Program-made: the position numbers and the translations under genes
Assembly: GCA_914767715.1 (NCBI GenBank)
Contig: OU612075.1
Span: 21,578,001 to 21,642,000 of the forward strand
Reading direction: 5' to 3'
Source: Membranipora membranacea
Lineage: Eukaryota > Bryozoa > Gymnolaemata > Cheilostomatida > Membraniporidae
Length of the DNA stretch: 64,000 bases
Notes under the pieces: generated by a model
What the model was told of the DNA's origin: nothing
Databases searched by the model: none
The model's input: the letters and a program-made list of their open reading frames with translations, nothing else
Shown: one piece after another, positions 36,201-48,851 of the stretch
How the letters are laid out: each line of letters opens with the position of its first letter
Position numbering within the stretch: the first letter of the stretch is position 1

Positions 36201-39200
36201 TACATGATGTCCCAGAGCTTTAGTCGTAGATGACCACAGAGCCAGCATCTGAAGCCTCAATCTGAAATCAACAATCATTTATTCGCTATACTATTACAAG
36301 TTGTCTTCTACTGAAGTAAGTTCGAACAAACTATATATCGAGATACGAATATCGATCATAATTAATCAGCTAATATATATTCTAACTTCTCCGCAACACT
36401 AGTTACGAACTTACTGATCGTCCCCTTATTTCAGTTCTTTTTGTTTATTCCAAACTTGTCACATGTTTAATATCAATGACATAAACAATCAAAAAGGGAC
36501 TCTAACTTTCTCATTTCACACCAAAACTTCAGCATCGAGATCAGAAAGCACCATAAGGATTGGGTTTGATGTATGTGCCTCTGCAGATGGCACAGTATTA
36601 TTATCATGATTCACTACCTGAGAGCTCCATCCAGAGCAGCTGCTTCTGTTGGAGGGATGAGTATTATAATGGCTGGTACAGTCACCTCCTTAAGAAGTCC
36701 ACTGTAGGACTTAGCTCTACCCATGTTGCCATGTTCACTGTTATCTATTCTTATTCTCCACTTCTTAGAGTCGGAGTTATCTACTAACGTCACCAGCTGA
36801 CCTTCCTTTACCTCAAACTGTACAAACAGAGATACGTTATTGTTCTGTTAAATATGGATATTAGACAGACAAGATCACCATAGGTTATCTCATTTGCTCT
36901 ACTTATTTGTTTTAAAATGGAACCTGCAACCCACCATGCACCCTGACTATCTTCTTATAGGTCATTGTGCCCATGTCGCTATATTTTGTTGACTATATCA
37001 GAATCAGATTAAAATACAAATTGAAATATCGAAAAGTTTTGGGACTCGATATTATACATTAACCCAACAACTGCATTAATATCTAGTTTAAGCTAGAAAA
37101 AAGTTTGCTCCAATTTACCAGCATTCCAGTCGCTCCCCTTCCACTGGTCAGCCGCAGCATGTTTACCTGCATTCCAGTCGCTCCCCTTCCACTGGTCACG
37201 CCGCAGCATGACCAGTTGAGAAGGAGCAACTCCAAATCCAGACAGATAGATCAAACTTGGTCTAGGTTTGAGCCTACCTCTTTAGTTTTATAGTCAATCA
37301 TGACTTGTACTTGTCGAGATTTCATCATCTTTTCCGAGCGAGCCTTTAATGGTATGACATGCTTAGCTCGCTCAAATAGTATATCTAATCTCGTCTGCCA
37401 CTGTAGATAGTCTTTGAGTAGGTCAAACATATCACTCATAGTTTTCTTGATTTGTTGAGTAGATCCCGAGATGGGAGTCTTAGATGAGAAGATCTGAGGT
37501 ATTCTGGTCAGCTGATACTGTAGCCACTCATTACTCTCCTCTACCTCGTGCCAAAACTACCCAGATAATAAACAGATATAATAATACAATACAATAGGGC
37601 TGGGAAATAATCGCGTTATTTAGAAGATTAACGCGATTAATCCATATTAAGATTAATCTGATTAACTCAAAGATTAATTTTAATCTTAAAAAAAAAGCTG
37701 TTGAGGCCAATTAGAACAAGCAATATCGAGATGAAAAGTAGAGGACTATGCTGATTGTAAAAAAAAAGGTTTAAAAGTCTGGTCAAGTTTTCCAAAAACA
37801 AAACTAAAGGTGATTACATTTACATGTAGCTATAAAATAGTGACTCAATCACTCAACAAAAGTTTTATATTTGAGAGGAAAGCTCATCATAAGTCCATAT
37901 CTATAAAAAAAACATATTGTTATTGCTTGATTTCTTCTTCGGTGAGTGGTCCTGTAATCAACCAGATGGGAAGATTAAAAGAAAGAGTAATCGCAGATTA
38001 ACTGAACATGTCAAGATTAAGATCAATTTTCTTCAATCTTGCACAGCCCTACAATACAATCTTAAATACAAACCAACACGATATTGATATTATTACCTCA
38101 GAGGAATGTACGCAGCAGGAAAATTTTGCCAATTTGCACAGGCTTTGAATAGCACAATTTATGGCAAGCTAACAATTACTAGAGCTCTTTAAATTAAATC
38201 CCACCTCAGCTGGCATATATTGGTACGAGCTAACACCATTATTTACGCATCTATAATATCATCATATAATATATTACCTGACGATATGTATATAATAAAT
38301 ATCACCTGACGATATGTATATAATATATTACCTGATGGTATGTATATAATGTATTACCTGATGGCATGTATATAATATATTACCTGATGGTATGTATATA
38401 ATGTATTACCTGATGGGATGTATATAATATATTACCTGATGGTATGTATATAATATATTACCTGTTGGTATGTATATAATAAATATCACCTGACGATATG
38501 TATATAATATATTACCTGATGGTATGTATATAATGTATTACCTGATGGCATGTATATAATATATTACCTGATGGTATGTATATAATGTATTACCTGATGG
38601 TATGTAATAAATGTATATAATATATTACCTGTTGGTATGTATATCATATATTACCTGATGGTACACACTAGCATTCTGTAGATGAACTTGACTACAGTGA
38701 GCGATAGACTGGAGATAGCTCCAGCTCTCCTGTAGACTCTTCATACAGTTCTCTGCTACTAGTTGTGAGCTGTATATATTGAGAGCCGGCTTTGTCGAGT
38801 CAAAATGTGATTTTGATTTAGCAGATAATTCTAAAGCCGTGTTGTCTACATCTACAGTCAGTGTCTTAAAATAACAGATAATAAGATGGTTACTGTACCA
38901 ACAATATTATAAAATCTCATATATCTATTACCAAGTTATGCCAGGGGACCTTTTCTTTGTTTGCCATGCTAATTAAAATGAATATGCCATTACGTCTTCT
39001 ATAATTATCATTGCTGGAAAGTGGGTATATCCCGGTCCATGCCCAGTCCGCAGATAATAGATAAGGTAGTGAAAATATTTTGATCAACCCCTAAAGCCAG
39101 TATAAAACATACTGCAGGGTCGCAGGCAGACACCAAACAGACTGCAGGCATACACATTCATCGAACCAGTATGATTTTGAATTTACAGCAGCTATGGATT

Positions 39201-42200
39201 TTACGAGTGTAACTCTATGTAATGCAGTGTAACTACACTACAATATCTCTCATATGCAGACCATTGTTTGTCTGAGTTGTGGATCATCAGCAGGCTATTA
39301 AATAATATTGCAGGATGATTAAATCTAACTCACCGAAAATAAGTCCTCCATTTTACTGACTTGACTGATCACTTCTAAGCAATCTCTTCTCTTATCCAAG
39401 ATCGCCTGTAAAACAAACATAGCCAGTCATGCAGTGAGGGTGTGAGAGAGATGTAACGGCTATCACATACAACTACTCGCTGTGAATATGGAATGGCCTT
39501 AGACAAAAACCTTAACTCCAAACCTCTAGCCTTATCACACGGCCTATTTTTTTGTTTTGGTGAATGACAAGGCCAGCCCAGCAAACCTCCAAACTATGCT
39601 GTAAGCAGTAACAGTGATTGCCCATGTTAGACGCTACACAACGTGACTAGAAGAATCTTCACCTCCCGATGTTCAGTTACTACACATTTTATTAGTAACT
39701 AAAACCAAAGATTATAAATACTAAACTAAACAATAACATATTAAATTTTGCACACATCATAAGTAGATTGTAATTACAAATACTCCCACACGGCTTAGAC
39801 CTAATTGGCCAATTTAAAACAAAGTATATACTAGAGTCATACATTTCTGAGTTTATAATATGACAACATCATTCATATCTTTCTATGGGTGGAATGAGAA
39901 ACAATGCAGCTTATCTTATCTCATAACAAAATGTTCTCATCAGAATATCCAACCTTTTCAAACAGAGGTTCCTTTTTTGCCTTACAGCAGTTGATACGGC
40001 TGTGTACAATAACAAAGGAAATGTGGGGCCGTCCCCAAATCGCTCAATCCTTGGTAGAACTATATTATATATATTATGTTCTGAGTGAAGAGCGTGGGAA
40101 CAAGTATGCCTAACTGTAGCAGACAAAAGTATCAAAGAGTCTGACTCTGATGGTAATGCTTGTGTGGATGTGGATCGAGACACCTTGCTTTCAACCCAAA
40201 AGACCAACCTGATACTCTGCAGAGACCTAACTGACAACCACACTACTAGTCCTGTCTAGTGTGACAATAGCCTAGATCACAGGCAGCAGGTAAGAGGTCT
40301 AAAGTGGTTTTATATCGTTACCAGCATGAAGTACCAGTACATTAACGTGAGATGTTTTTTCGCGTACAGTCACCCCTAACAGTACCAAACGTTGTCCCTC
40401 ACTAGCACACCACATGAACGCACTACACACTCATACAGAATATGGATCCATAAAGAACCAGCTTCACCTAGCCCGTCTATCTCACATTAAGTTCAGAATT
40501 AATATTGCTGCATACTATGTCGCACTTTGTGAATGCACTCAGAATCACTCTGACGCTCACCTTGCCACCTCGCCAAATGCTCAATCTTTCATCTAAGACT
40601 TCAATCAAAAATCGCCCACACCATTCATATACAGTGCCAAACAATTTTGCTTCAGCTAGTTAAGCGTGAAGAGAGTTTTAGTGAGATTTGGTTGTGAAGA
40701 TAAAAAAGTGTGAGAGAATGTGAGAGAATGTTTGTAAGGACTTACAGTGCAGAGTGACAGCTGGATACTAGTGGTCTGTAAGTAATCACTAAACAATCCA
40801 CTATGTGATCAAACTAAATAATAACCCTCTCCACAAACTGCCCGCTTTATCAATAACAAGCTCCGAGGTAAGCCGCATCTGTTATGTAATCAATGGGTTA
40901 ACAAGGTTCCCCCCCCCCCCCGCCCACATTGTGATTATAATTGGTTTATAAAGTGCTGAGGCTATTCGTAGCAAGATAGCCCATGATTATAATGTAGTAT
41001 GATGACACATTGGGTTATTTACAGTAACAAATTAACCACTGGCTCCGATATATGCTGGCTCTGTTATATTGCACACTCTCACACATCAAAGTGAGAGTTG
41101 CAAGTTATTAATTCCTCACAAATCATTCAGGTATGTTTAAAATAGGAACCATGAGAAGAAAAGGAATGTGCGAACTTTGAATGCATCTTTTTTTGTAGAT
41201 GAGGATTGTAGCTTGCTCGAATCTACTGGCTGGCTGCTTCACACACAAGACAACAAAAAATACATGCAAATATCCTTTCCAATGTTGCAAGGTTATTAAG
41301 ACCGGAAAGTAAAGGGAAAAATTAATGAGTAATTTATATTTGCAGTACTTGGGTACCAATAGGTTTTGTGTTAGGTCATTACCAATAACTTTCTAATAGT
41401 TAACCTAACGACCCTAAATCCTTTTGGAGATTTATACAAGATTCCCAATATATGATACGGTATAAGAGGAGAAAGAGAGAGAATTCATCAGCGCCATGAA
41501 TGAAGCACTGGACAGCTAAATTATGACAGTAATCACAATCTAATAGTCAAAGTTACGGCTAATTACAGAACAAATTATTGGCCAATTGCAAAATTATCGG
41601 GGCAAATAGGTAAATTTACCAACACAATTCCAATCAGTCACACATTAACCTAATCTTCAGTTACGCATGCAGACAATGTCAGAACCAATCAGTGTCGGTG
41701 AACACAACACCTGAAGAATTTCACACAGCATAAATCATTGTTGAAGAGTTGTCTCCACACAAAGTAGTACTGGATAACTTCCTATGGTGCTGAGGTATTT
41801 ATTTAGCCATAATAAGGGATGATCTGGGTTAGGGGACTAAAACTGTCATATTCATTCTCTACCTATCACTTTTGCACTTTACTTTTGTTATGTTCTAAAA
41901 TACACGGTACAGTATATATAAGCCTCACAAAGTGCTGATGCAGACTACTGCACTAGCCGGGCTGGCCTATAGTAATAATAAGTATGCATAATTAATTACC
42001 TGCAGCTCATCGTACTCATCTTTTATCTGTGTTCTCTCCTCGTTACTCTTTGCCTGAAAACAAAATATCAATTATCAATGCAGACAAACTGGATGAGCTC
42101 AAATAATGTTGCTGTGGAACATGAAGCTCTAAGTCCAACAAACTCAGCCCAAGCCCGTCAGCACTGAAACAAGACATCTTAACGCAGGCTCTGACAGTGT

Positions 42201-45200
42201 TTTGCCTGATTTGCTGTTATGATATGAATCCGCCCACGGCTGCCACATTATAACACAAGGTATCATATATCCTGTCATTACTCATATGGAATATCTGTAC
42301 ATCTTATTACCGCTGACCCTGTGCACTGGGTGACTGTATACATTCAGCTTAATTACAGCGTGACAAGTTTAAGGTTAACCCGGCTGATGTGGGCCATTGG
42401 GTGTTAGAGGGCGACATCTTCTGGCATGCCAAATCTGTGTTCCGCATGCCTACACCAAATTATACTCGGGTTATCATTGGTTTTAATCTATTTTATAGTA
42501 AGACCCAATAATCTGACTCAGTCATACACAAGGGAGCAGATTTACTCCTAATATCAATATTACTAAACTGTGTGTACTGTACGCCTTCTGAGAGCCTACT
42601 TATGTTTCATCAATAATAAATAGTGGATTATTTTACACTGGGATAGTAAATATTATCTGAGTGATACTGATACATAAAAAACAAACAGTGGGAAGTCTAT
42701 CAGTAAACAGCTAGTTACTCCTGAGAATCAAGTAAACATGCTGCTGCTTTTTTATCATAATATTCACACAAGAACACACACAAAAAATGCATTTGTAGCT
42801 TAACATTATATTCGCTGAGTCAGTATATTGAATGACTAAGTAATTCACCTGTCAACCTCCCACTCCCCCACCCATCCCTTCTAGGCATCTGCAACCCAAC
42901 GCCTACTTCTACTGGGTTGTTCAAGTCAATATCATATGTAATGTGTGGAAAATGGAGCTTGTTTTACACGTTGAATGTGTAACAGTGTAATGTTATGAAA
43001 TCCAGTGGGAAATGAGGGATACACCAATTCTAGTGGGTTCCCAATACTTATACCTCCCTTGCCTGTAACTATGGTCGCGGGTCATCAACTTTGAGCCGGC
43101 TGAGACATAATGACAGTAAGAGGGGATGGTCACAAATCACGACCACTTACCTGATGGAGAGCCATCTCGACCTGATAGTTGAAGGAGTCGGCTATCCCCT
43201 TAGCGTCTCTGTTCTCTGACACAAAATGACGAACTTCTCGTGGATTATTCCCAAAAGACCAGCTCTGTGCCACCTCCTGTAAACATGACATCGGTATCTT
43301 AGACAACGGAGACATAGTTATGTTATGCAGTGTGCTAGGTTTGATATCCTGGTCTCTTGTTCTAATGAGATGTTACCTTCCCAGCTCCACTCCCTCAATT
43401 GAAATGACAAAAAAAAGTGAAAACTTGTAAAAGTTTTGAGTATATGAGTGTTTGTGAAAGTTAGGTGATCACCATAGAGATGAACTTGTGTTTATACAGG
43501 AGCTGTGACAAGTTTCCTAGGAAATAAACTTTAATTATTCATAGCTACACTACACGACATGGGTGATTAGTATAATCCTATCCTCTCTACAAGGAGGAAG
43601 GGAACTCTACACCCAAACTATTGCCATGACATCAGTATGAATCAGAGTAATACATCATAATTGATAATCTAATTATTCTATACTGCTGTCGGATCATTAG
43701 GCTATAACTATAATATATGAGGTAAGCAGAGATTACGTGCTGACCAGAAATTCCTCTGTGTCCACACTACGTCAACCTACAGAGTTAGCTGTAGGGTACT
43801 GAGAATAATATTCGGCTGAGATATAGAGATAAACACTGCTGAGTAGTAGTCAGGTAAGGAAATAGCCGATATCGAAAGTTTTCTTGAGCTTGGCAGTGTA
43901 TCGTGTTTAGTTGAGGTATGTTGGAATGATTAGTATTAAGAGAAAACACCCGCACACAGCTGACAGACAGCAGCGATCAGCTCGACCTTACGACCTTCTC
44001 ACTACTGACGGCTCACACATGAGCACATAAACAGGCTATAATTATCTTACATAATCTACATACAGCCAAAAAAAACACCTATCAGTAATTATGGTTGTAA
44101 TAATCACAGAATAATACTGCTGCCTCAGAGATTTTATGATGAGATATAGAAAGTATAGACTAAGTGCTACCTTAAGATAATAGAGGGAAGGTAGGATAGC
44201 ACCCTGAGTTATCAAACCTGTATAGATACAGACTAAGCTGTAAATCTGAGAATGCTTATTACGATATTTACTCCATAGCCTTGCTAACCCTCACACAACA
44301 CTAACTCTGACTCTGACTCTGACTGCTCAATGAACGCAAACACAACACTATTATCAACATCGCTAATCAATTGGGAATTGTCATATCCGTTTGTTGCTAT
44401 TGTGTACACACTCAATGCCTGATCGGCACGACTGAATCAATAAAAAGAAAAGACTGGAGCTTCTTCTTTCAAAAAATTCACTCAGCTTTGTGAACGGTGT
44501 GCAGTGAAACATTCATAACAAGGTATAAAACAGAGGCGGAGCTAGCGTCATAAAAAAAGACGAAAACAAAATGGGTTTGAAGGTTACTTCCATTAAAAGA
44601 CCATTGGAAATGCACTTGTATTTATGATGTCAATCACCTCTTCACATAACAAGGTAATACGATTGGTCAATGTACAAAACCAAGGTGCTGATCCTGCTCC
44701 CCCTGTGAATGAATTAGAGCCACCACTGGCGTTTAATATATAAATGCTAGCCAGTGTGACTTCTGATCATATTCTTTGAACAAGGCACATTACATTCAAA
44801 TCCCTGAGAAATATTTAACTGATGTAAAGGTCTATTGTCTGAGAAAAAATTCAAGCAATGCAGGTCGGTTATTGTTTAAAATACTCTCCGTTGGGAATTG
44901 AGGGTTTTAAGCAAAGTGTATCAATGTTTTAATAAGCATAAAAGTCCCACCTGTTATTATTGATTCTTTAGAAATATCAGTGCGTTTCACCGAGAAAAAA
45001 CTCTTAATATACAAACTGTATTATACATCAGCTGCCGACCACACCTTGAAATACTCATAATAATGATAGTAGTAGATTTTTAGGGTTGGGCGGCAAAAAC
45101 TTTTTTATGAGGTACTCAATATGCATGATCATAGAAGTTAACAACCAAAATTAACAACTATCATTTATGACGCAAAGTTGAATTCAAATTTACCTACTGA

Positions 45201-47209
45201 TAGCTTGCAAATTGGGTTGGTGTTGACACAGTCTGAGCCCCCAAGACTCTTGCCTCCCGCCCTACGGCCCGCCGGAATGTTGACAGGGCTACAAGCTTAA
45301 CCAGCTAGGTCTATCCCTAGGAATGAACTTGTACTACAGAGCTAAATAATGAGCTGTCGGCGAGTATCACTTTATCATTAGGAATCTATGACATCACCAG
45401 ACAATAGACGCTTGATATAACTCATAATTTCACAGCGCTATCAGTCTAACATCTAGTGTCAGTATCATATCCTTCTGCTGAGCTTGAGCTTAAAACTCCC
45501 CCAAATATTCTCTAGGCTGCATTTTCTTGAAAGCAAGTTGACGACAAACAAAGAAAGGTAGCTAGGAATCAAGGATCCTTAACCCATCCTGAGTGAGCTA
45601 ATGAAAAGATTTCAGCAGAACAGAACCTGGCTGGGTGAGGAAAGCAAATCGAGACGAAAACTAATGATTTCCTTTGTTTATCCCTCTACCATAAATAAAT
45701 CATATAAATACTATTATGATAATGTGTGTGTATGGTCTCTACATGTAAACAAGAGAGGAAAACTCCTAGCAATGAATCAGGAAGGAAGATTATGCCAAGT
45801 GTATAGGAGATGTTGACAAAAGATTTGTTGTCAGGTTGGATTATTTTGAAATGCTGATGAAATGAAATGCAAATTTTTGTACCATTACAAAATTCATCTT
45901 CATTTTCTGTTTTTCAAGATGGGACGCTAGTAAGAAAAGTAAATAATGAACACAATCAAATTAGGATTTTAGCCTGAATCCTGCAACTTCATAAACATTC
46001 AGCCCATTCAAGGTTGATTATTATAAATGCAAACACAAGCTATGCATGTATTCTATTAAATTCACTACACAATAAGTCATCAAGGAATGTGCAATATTTA
46101 CCTGCGATGCAGCAAAAATATGCAAAGAGTACATCGGGTAGAGAGGGATGTATACCTGGGTTCTCAGAGGGAAAGACCGACAACAGGAGGGGTGCGAGAG
46201 CAGTGCAGGAGGGGTACAGGAGACTAGACTGTAGAGCCCACCCCAACAGACATATTTACAAGGAAATCTAGGGTGGTCAGCGGCAGCACATAATCAATCA
46301 TATCAAACAAATGATTGCAATTTTTTGCAGCTCTTGTAGAGCTGGTTGGGTTTCCCCGCCCCTCCCCCATGAAGACAGCCCTACTGGGAATTATAGTCAG
46401 CAAAATCCCTGTCTATCGAACACTTTGATGAAGTAGATGCCATTTCACAACTTAAATCATGAATCTTGAATGCAACAAAACTGACATTCGAATCACTAAC
46501 AATTTCTTTTATGCCAATAAGCCTAGTCATTTAGATTTCTTTTCACACATAAACTTGTACTGATATTAGTAGCCTCCCTCTCACCAAGCCCTGAGGGCTA
46601 GTGACAGGTGGCAAGTAAGTGTACTCTTAGACCAATCAAGTGTCAGTTGTCAATTAAACAGCAGCACAGCAGGCAGGCAGTATAAATTATAATAAATATA
46701 CAATTTTGAAGGTTATTTCACCAATACTTGGGACAAAATTTCCCTCACAGCGTTGCATATATTACTCCATTATCAATAATTCAACGCCCATGACAAATAC
46801 AAACACCCTGTCATGAAACCAAGACAGAGAAATCTACCCACGCTAGGCTCTAAAATATATAGCACTACAATATTTCTTATCAAGCAACCCAAGTGTAAAT
46901 TGAGATGATTTCATAGCGACATCCGTCCTGGGACACAAATCAGTCTAGTTAAATCCCCAATTAAAAGATCATCTTTTGTTTGTTTTAAGCTTATGGCTAA
47001 GAGAAAGTTTGATTTACATAATAAACCACAGAAGTCAGTTTTGTAAGCCGGAATGTCTGCTGTAGACTGAGAGCCTCAGTGACTGTCAGACTTATCTTTA
47101 TAGCTTGTTAGATGATAAGACTTACCTTGGTGTCTAAAATCCAGTTCAGAGCCTCATTATATGGAGTCATGTTTGCTGTCGACGTTGTGTCCCTTGTAGA
47201 AGCCACCAT
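30229..47209 (-). CDS. Short plakin (plakin domain with SH3, plectin-type repeats)
   Basis: Eighteen minus-strand exons join to 855 residues: 47126-47209, 43151-43276, 42000-42053, 39334-39405, 38655-38864, 37278-37556, 36618-36817, 36156-36261, 35628-35867, 35347-35468, 34912-35000, 34608-34711, 34194-34382, 33882-33902, 32540-32690, 32161-32283, 30889-31068, 30229-30446. Plakins tie the cytoskeleton to junctions and membranes. Spectrin-like helices include ENCMKSLQESWSYLQ and QVHLQNASVYHQFW, as in the desmoplakin/plectin plakin domain. The SH3 (about residues 276-342) has LVDNSDSKKW and ends VPAIIILIPPTEAA, like the family's VPSVCFLIPPPN, then LALW. An acidic hinge (EIDEDEEETFYDSG) leads to plectin-type repeats (LQDAIDKGIIDPAQGLYVN; FHEAVQRGVIDKDSGAYLHN). 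There is no actin-binding pair, EF-hand, GAS2 domain or long rod. Start: first ATG of exon 1, though the frame is open upstream. Confidence 0.88.
32691..33881. other. Plakin intron carrying a fold-back element
   Basis: This is intron between the plakin exons at 33882-33902 and 32540-32690. It contains the 329-bp inverted repeat at 33070-33398. No other structure is seen. Confidence 0.7.
33070..33398. mobile_element. Near-perfect palindromic element flanked by TTAA
   Basis: Two arms of about 155 bp face each other around a centre near 33234. The arms share, among others, ggtttttggtatcattctgg, aaggtactaaa and tttcactcaaa words. The outer ends read TTAAAGTGAT and ATCACTTTAA. TTAA at both edges would fit a piggyBac-type non-autonomous element, although the terminal bases are not those typical of that family. 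Confidence 0.75.
33882..33902 (-). other. 21-nt plakin microexon
   Basis: This stretch encodes MGAAGSE in phase 0, between an acceptor atag and a donor gtttgt. Leaving it out keeps the frame, so it could be alternatively used. Its last bases and donor (TCTGAG, then gtttgta) match those of the exon at 34608-34711, and its start (atag|ATGG) matches the exons at 34194-34382 and 32540-32690 (tag|ATGG). It may have arisen by local duplication. Confidence 0.5.
37094..37264. mobile_element. Short inverted-repeat element (MITE), copy 3, beside a splice donor
   Basis: This 171-bp element starts TAGAAAAAAGTTTGCTCCAA and ends GATCAAACTTGGTCTA. It is flanked by AGTTTAAGC (37085-37093) and GGTTTGAGC (37265-37273), a 9-bp duplication with two changes. 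Inside, an approximately 48-bp unit around cattccagtcgctccccttc is tandemly doubled (about 37118-37213). On the minus strand its edge is 13 bases from the end of the plakin exon 37278-37556. Confidence 0.7.
37595..38051. mobile_element. hAT-type MITE with perfect 8-bp target duplication
   Basis: The 457-bp element begins TAGGGCTGGG and ends GCACAGCCCTA, inverted terminal repeats of hAT style. It is flanked on both sides by CAATACAA (37587-37594 and 38052-38059), a perfect 8-bp duplication, the length made by hAT transposases. Subterminal gattaatc/aagattaa words repeat in both orientations. It has no transposase frame. It lies in a plakin intron. Confidence 0.88.
38266..38660. repeat. 26-bp minisatellite built from a plakin splice junction
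   Basis: About fourteen units of attacctgatggtatgtata followed by taatgt (26 bp, with variants) adjoin the plakin exon 38655-38864. On the minus strand each unit reads TACCATCAG then GTAATA, copying the last three codons of that exon and its splice donor. A block of several units is itself repeated (the aaatatcacctgacgatatg variant at about 38296 and 38482), so the array grew by multi-unit duplication. Confidence 0.9.
39406..41999. other. Plakin intron (2.6 kb)
   Basis: No exon, RNA gene or clear mobile element was recognised. It contains a C-tract near 40909. Open frames here show no similarity or splice support. Confidence 0.55.
43277..47125. other. Plakin intron (3.8 kb), largest in the window
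   Basis: No coding exon was recognised. It contains a fragment of the repeat shared with 23761 (about 45230-45270) and short ctctga tandem words near 44300. The size of this first intron would allow enhancer or alternative-promoter content, but nothing specific is visible. Confidence 0.55.
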
Positions 47210-48851
47210 CGAATTTAGCTTCTCTTAGTAATATTTCAGACTATTTAGTGCTTTGTCTGCAGTTATAATCTGTCTGCTGATCACAGTGGTTGGTTGCTTT
47301 TATAAAAGTCTAAAATAACAGATCAGAGATTATCTGCGCATATGCATAGTAAAATGATGTATAATTTCACAGAGTAATGCGATAATACTGTGTACTTCAC
47401 TGCCACAAATAAGGAGAGATAACCCTAAGTATAATTAGCTGTGATGTACATACATCAATGAACTACCTCTCTCTCAGGGAGAGTTAGTTCATTGCATACA
47501 TAGCACTAATCATCATCATAATTATTTCAATAAAATAAGGTGTGAGTTCTGACAGTTTGAACCTTACACGTAATAACAAAAAGTCAAAACCTATGTAGAT
47601 CTGTCATAAGATCAAACTAGAAAGGCCTTCAGTTTTAGATATTACCAAAGTTTAGATGTTACCAAAACCAAAGTCTAGATATTACCACAGTTATTATATA
47701 TCCCAAGTTTAGAGGACACACCTCAGAAAACAATCACAGCATGGACTCTGTGAAAGAGATAGAGTTATAATACAGAATAGAGACAGAATACAGAATAGAG
47801 ATATTGTATAACAGCTTACCTTGTTTGTATAAGATCAGTATCAAACGAGCAGCTTCAGCAGCGGGCAGCGAAAGGGTAGCACTGAATAGCTTACACAGCC
47901 TAACTAAGTCACTATAGATGTTATAGTAAACATTCAGTGAGGAGAATAAAAGTCTCAGACTGAATGGCACTGCAAGAGACACTTCAACACTAATGAGCCA
48001 ACAATAAGACCGACCATGTTTGTGTAATGAGCCGAGGCAAAGAGGCACAAGCTCAGATCTGACGAAATCTGATCACTGCTATTCATGTATATAGAGAGTA
48101 CATTGCGGACAAGATCATTATTTACTAAATTCATTGAAATGATAACAATGTGTGTAATACGGTATTATGATTAGATCTGTGAGGAATGTTTATAATTCGG
48201 ATGAGAAGCAGGTTACCTGCTTATAGCCATGTACTGTATACTTGTATATATAATAATTCTTTTACATTATATACTTATTTACTGAATGCATATGGTTCTT
48301 GTATGTTTTATTATTTCCCTACTGTTTGTTTTGTTGATTCGCACCATAAACATATAAATACTTTATATTTATACGTTTATGGTTTGTACATAGCATCAAA
48401 CAATTTGTTAGGTCATCAGTAAAATCTTCAATTCCTGTTTATTCTGTTTAGTAACAAAACAAAACGTAGTGAAGGTTTCAAAGTACTATAGCACTATAAG
48501 TACTATAAGCAATATTCTTATATGGTCAGAAATTGAAAGAATGCATTCTAGCAAATATGACATCAGTATAGTTGGTCCAAGTTTCAGCTACAGTCTGTCA
48601 GTAATGATATCATCAACCTACAATATTGAAAAGGGCACATAACTTATATAATCTCTGCATAGCTTATGAGTTTACTCCTCACATTACTACACTGCCATGT
48701 ACATATAGATGTATGATTCTGTCGCTTGTCAAAATACAAATATATGGCGCTGGAAGCAAGGCTACCTACCATTGGAATGGCCATCCAGATATCAAAATTT
48801 GTCTGAGATCTCTAGTTTATTGTCCAAGTGTAAGTGTATTCTGATTTGAGT
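47210..48851. other. Upstream region of the plakin gene
   Basis: Between the plakin start and the small tail-anchored gene. The AG just above plakin exon 1 (tactaag) is a possible splice acceptor, and a possible upstream exon lies at about 47818-48048. Otherwise only short AT-rich repeats are seen, such as gatattaccaaagtttagat-like words at 47637-47700. Confidence 0.45.
47818..48048 (-). other. Possible upstream exon of plakin (5' UTR or N-terminal extension)
   Basis: A minus-strand open stretch ends with a good donor (CAAACAAG, then gtaagc) at 47818. Joined to an acceptor just before AGAAGCTAAATTCG at the plakin start, the frame stays open into the plakin ATG (…YKQ-EKLNS-MVAS…). The encoded piece is Leu-rich, contains LSLPAAEAARLILILYKQ, and does not look like a plakin helix. 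It may therefore be untranslated leader that is open by chance. Confidence 0.3.
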
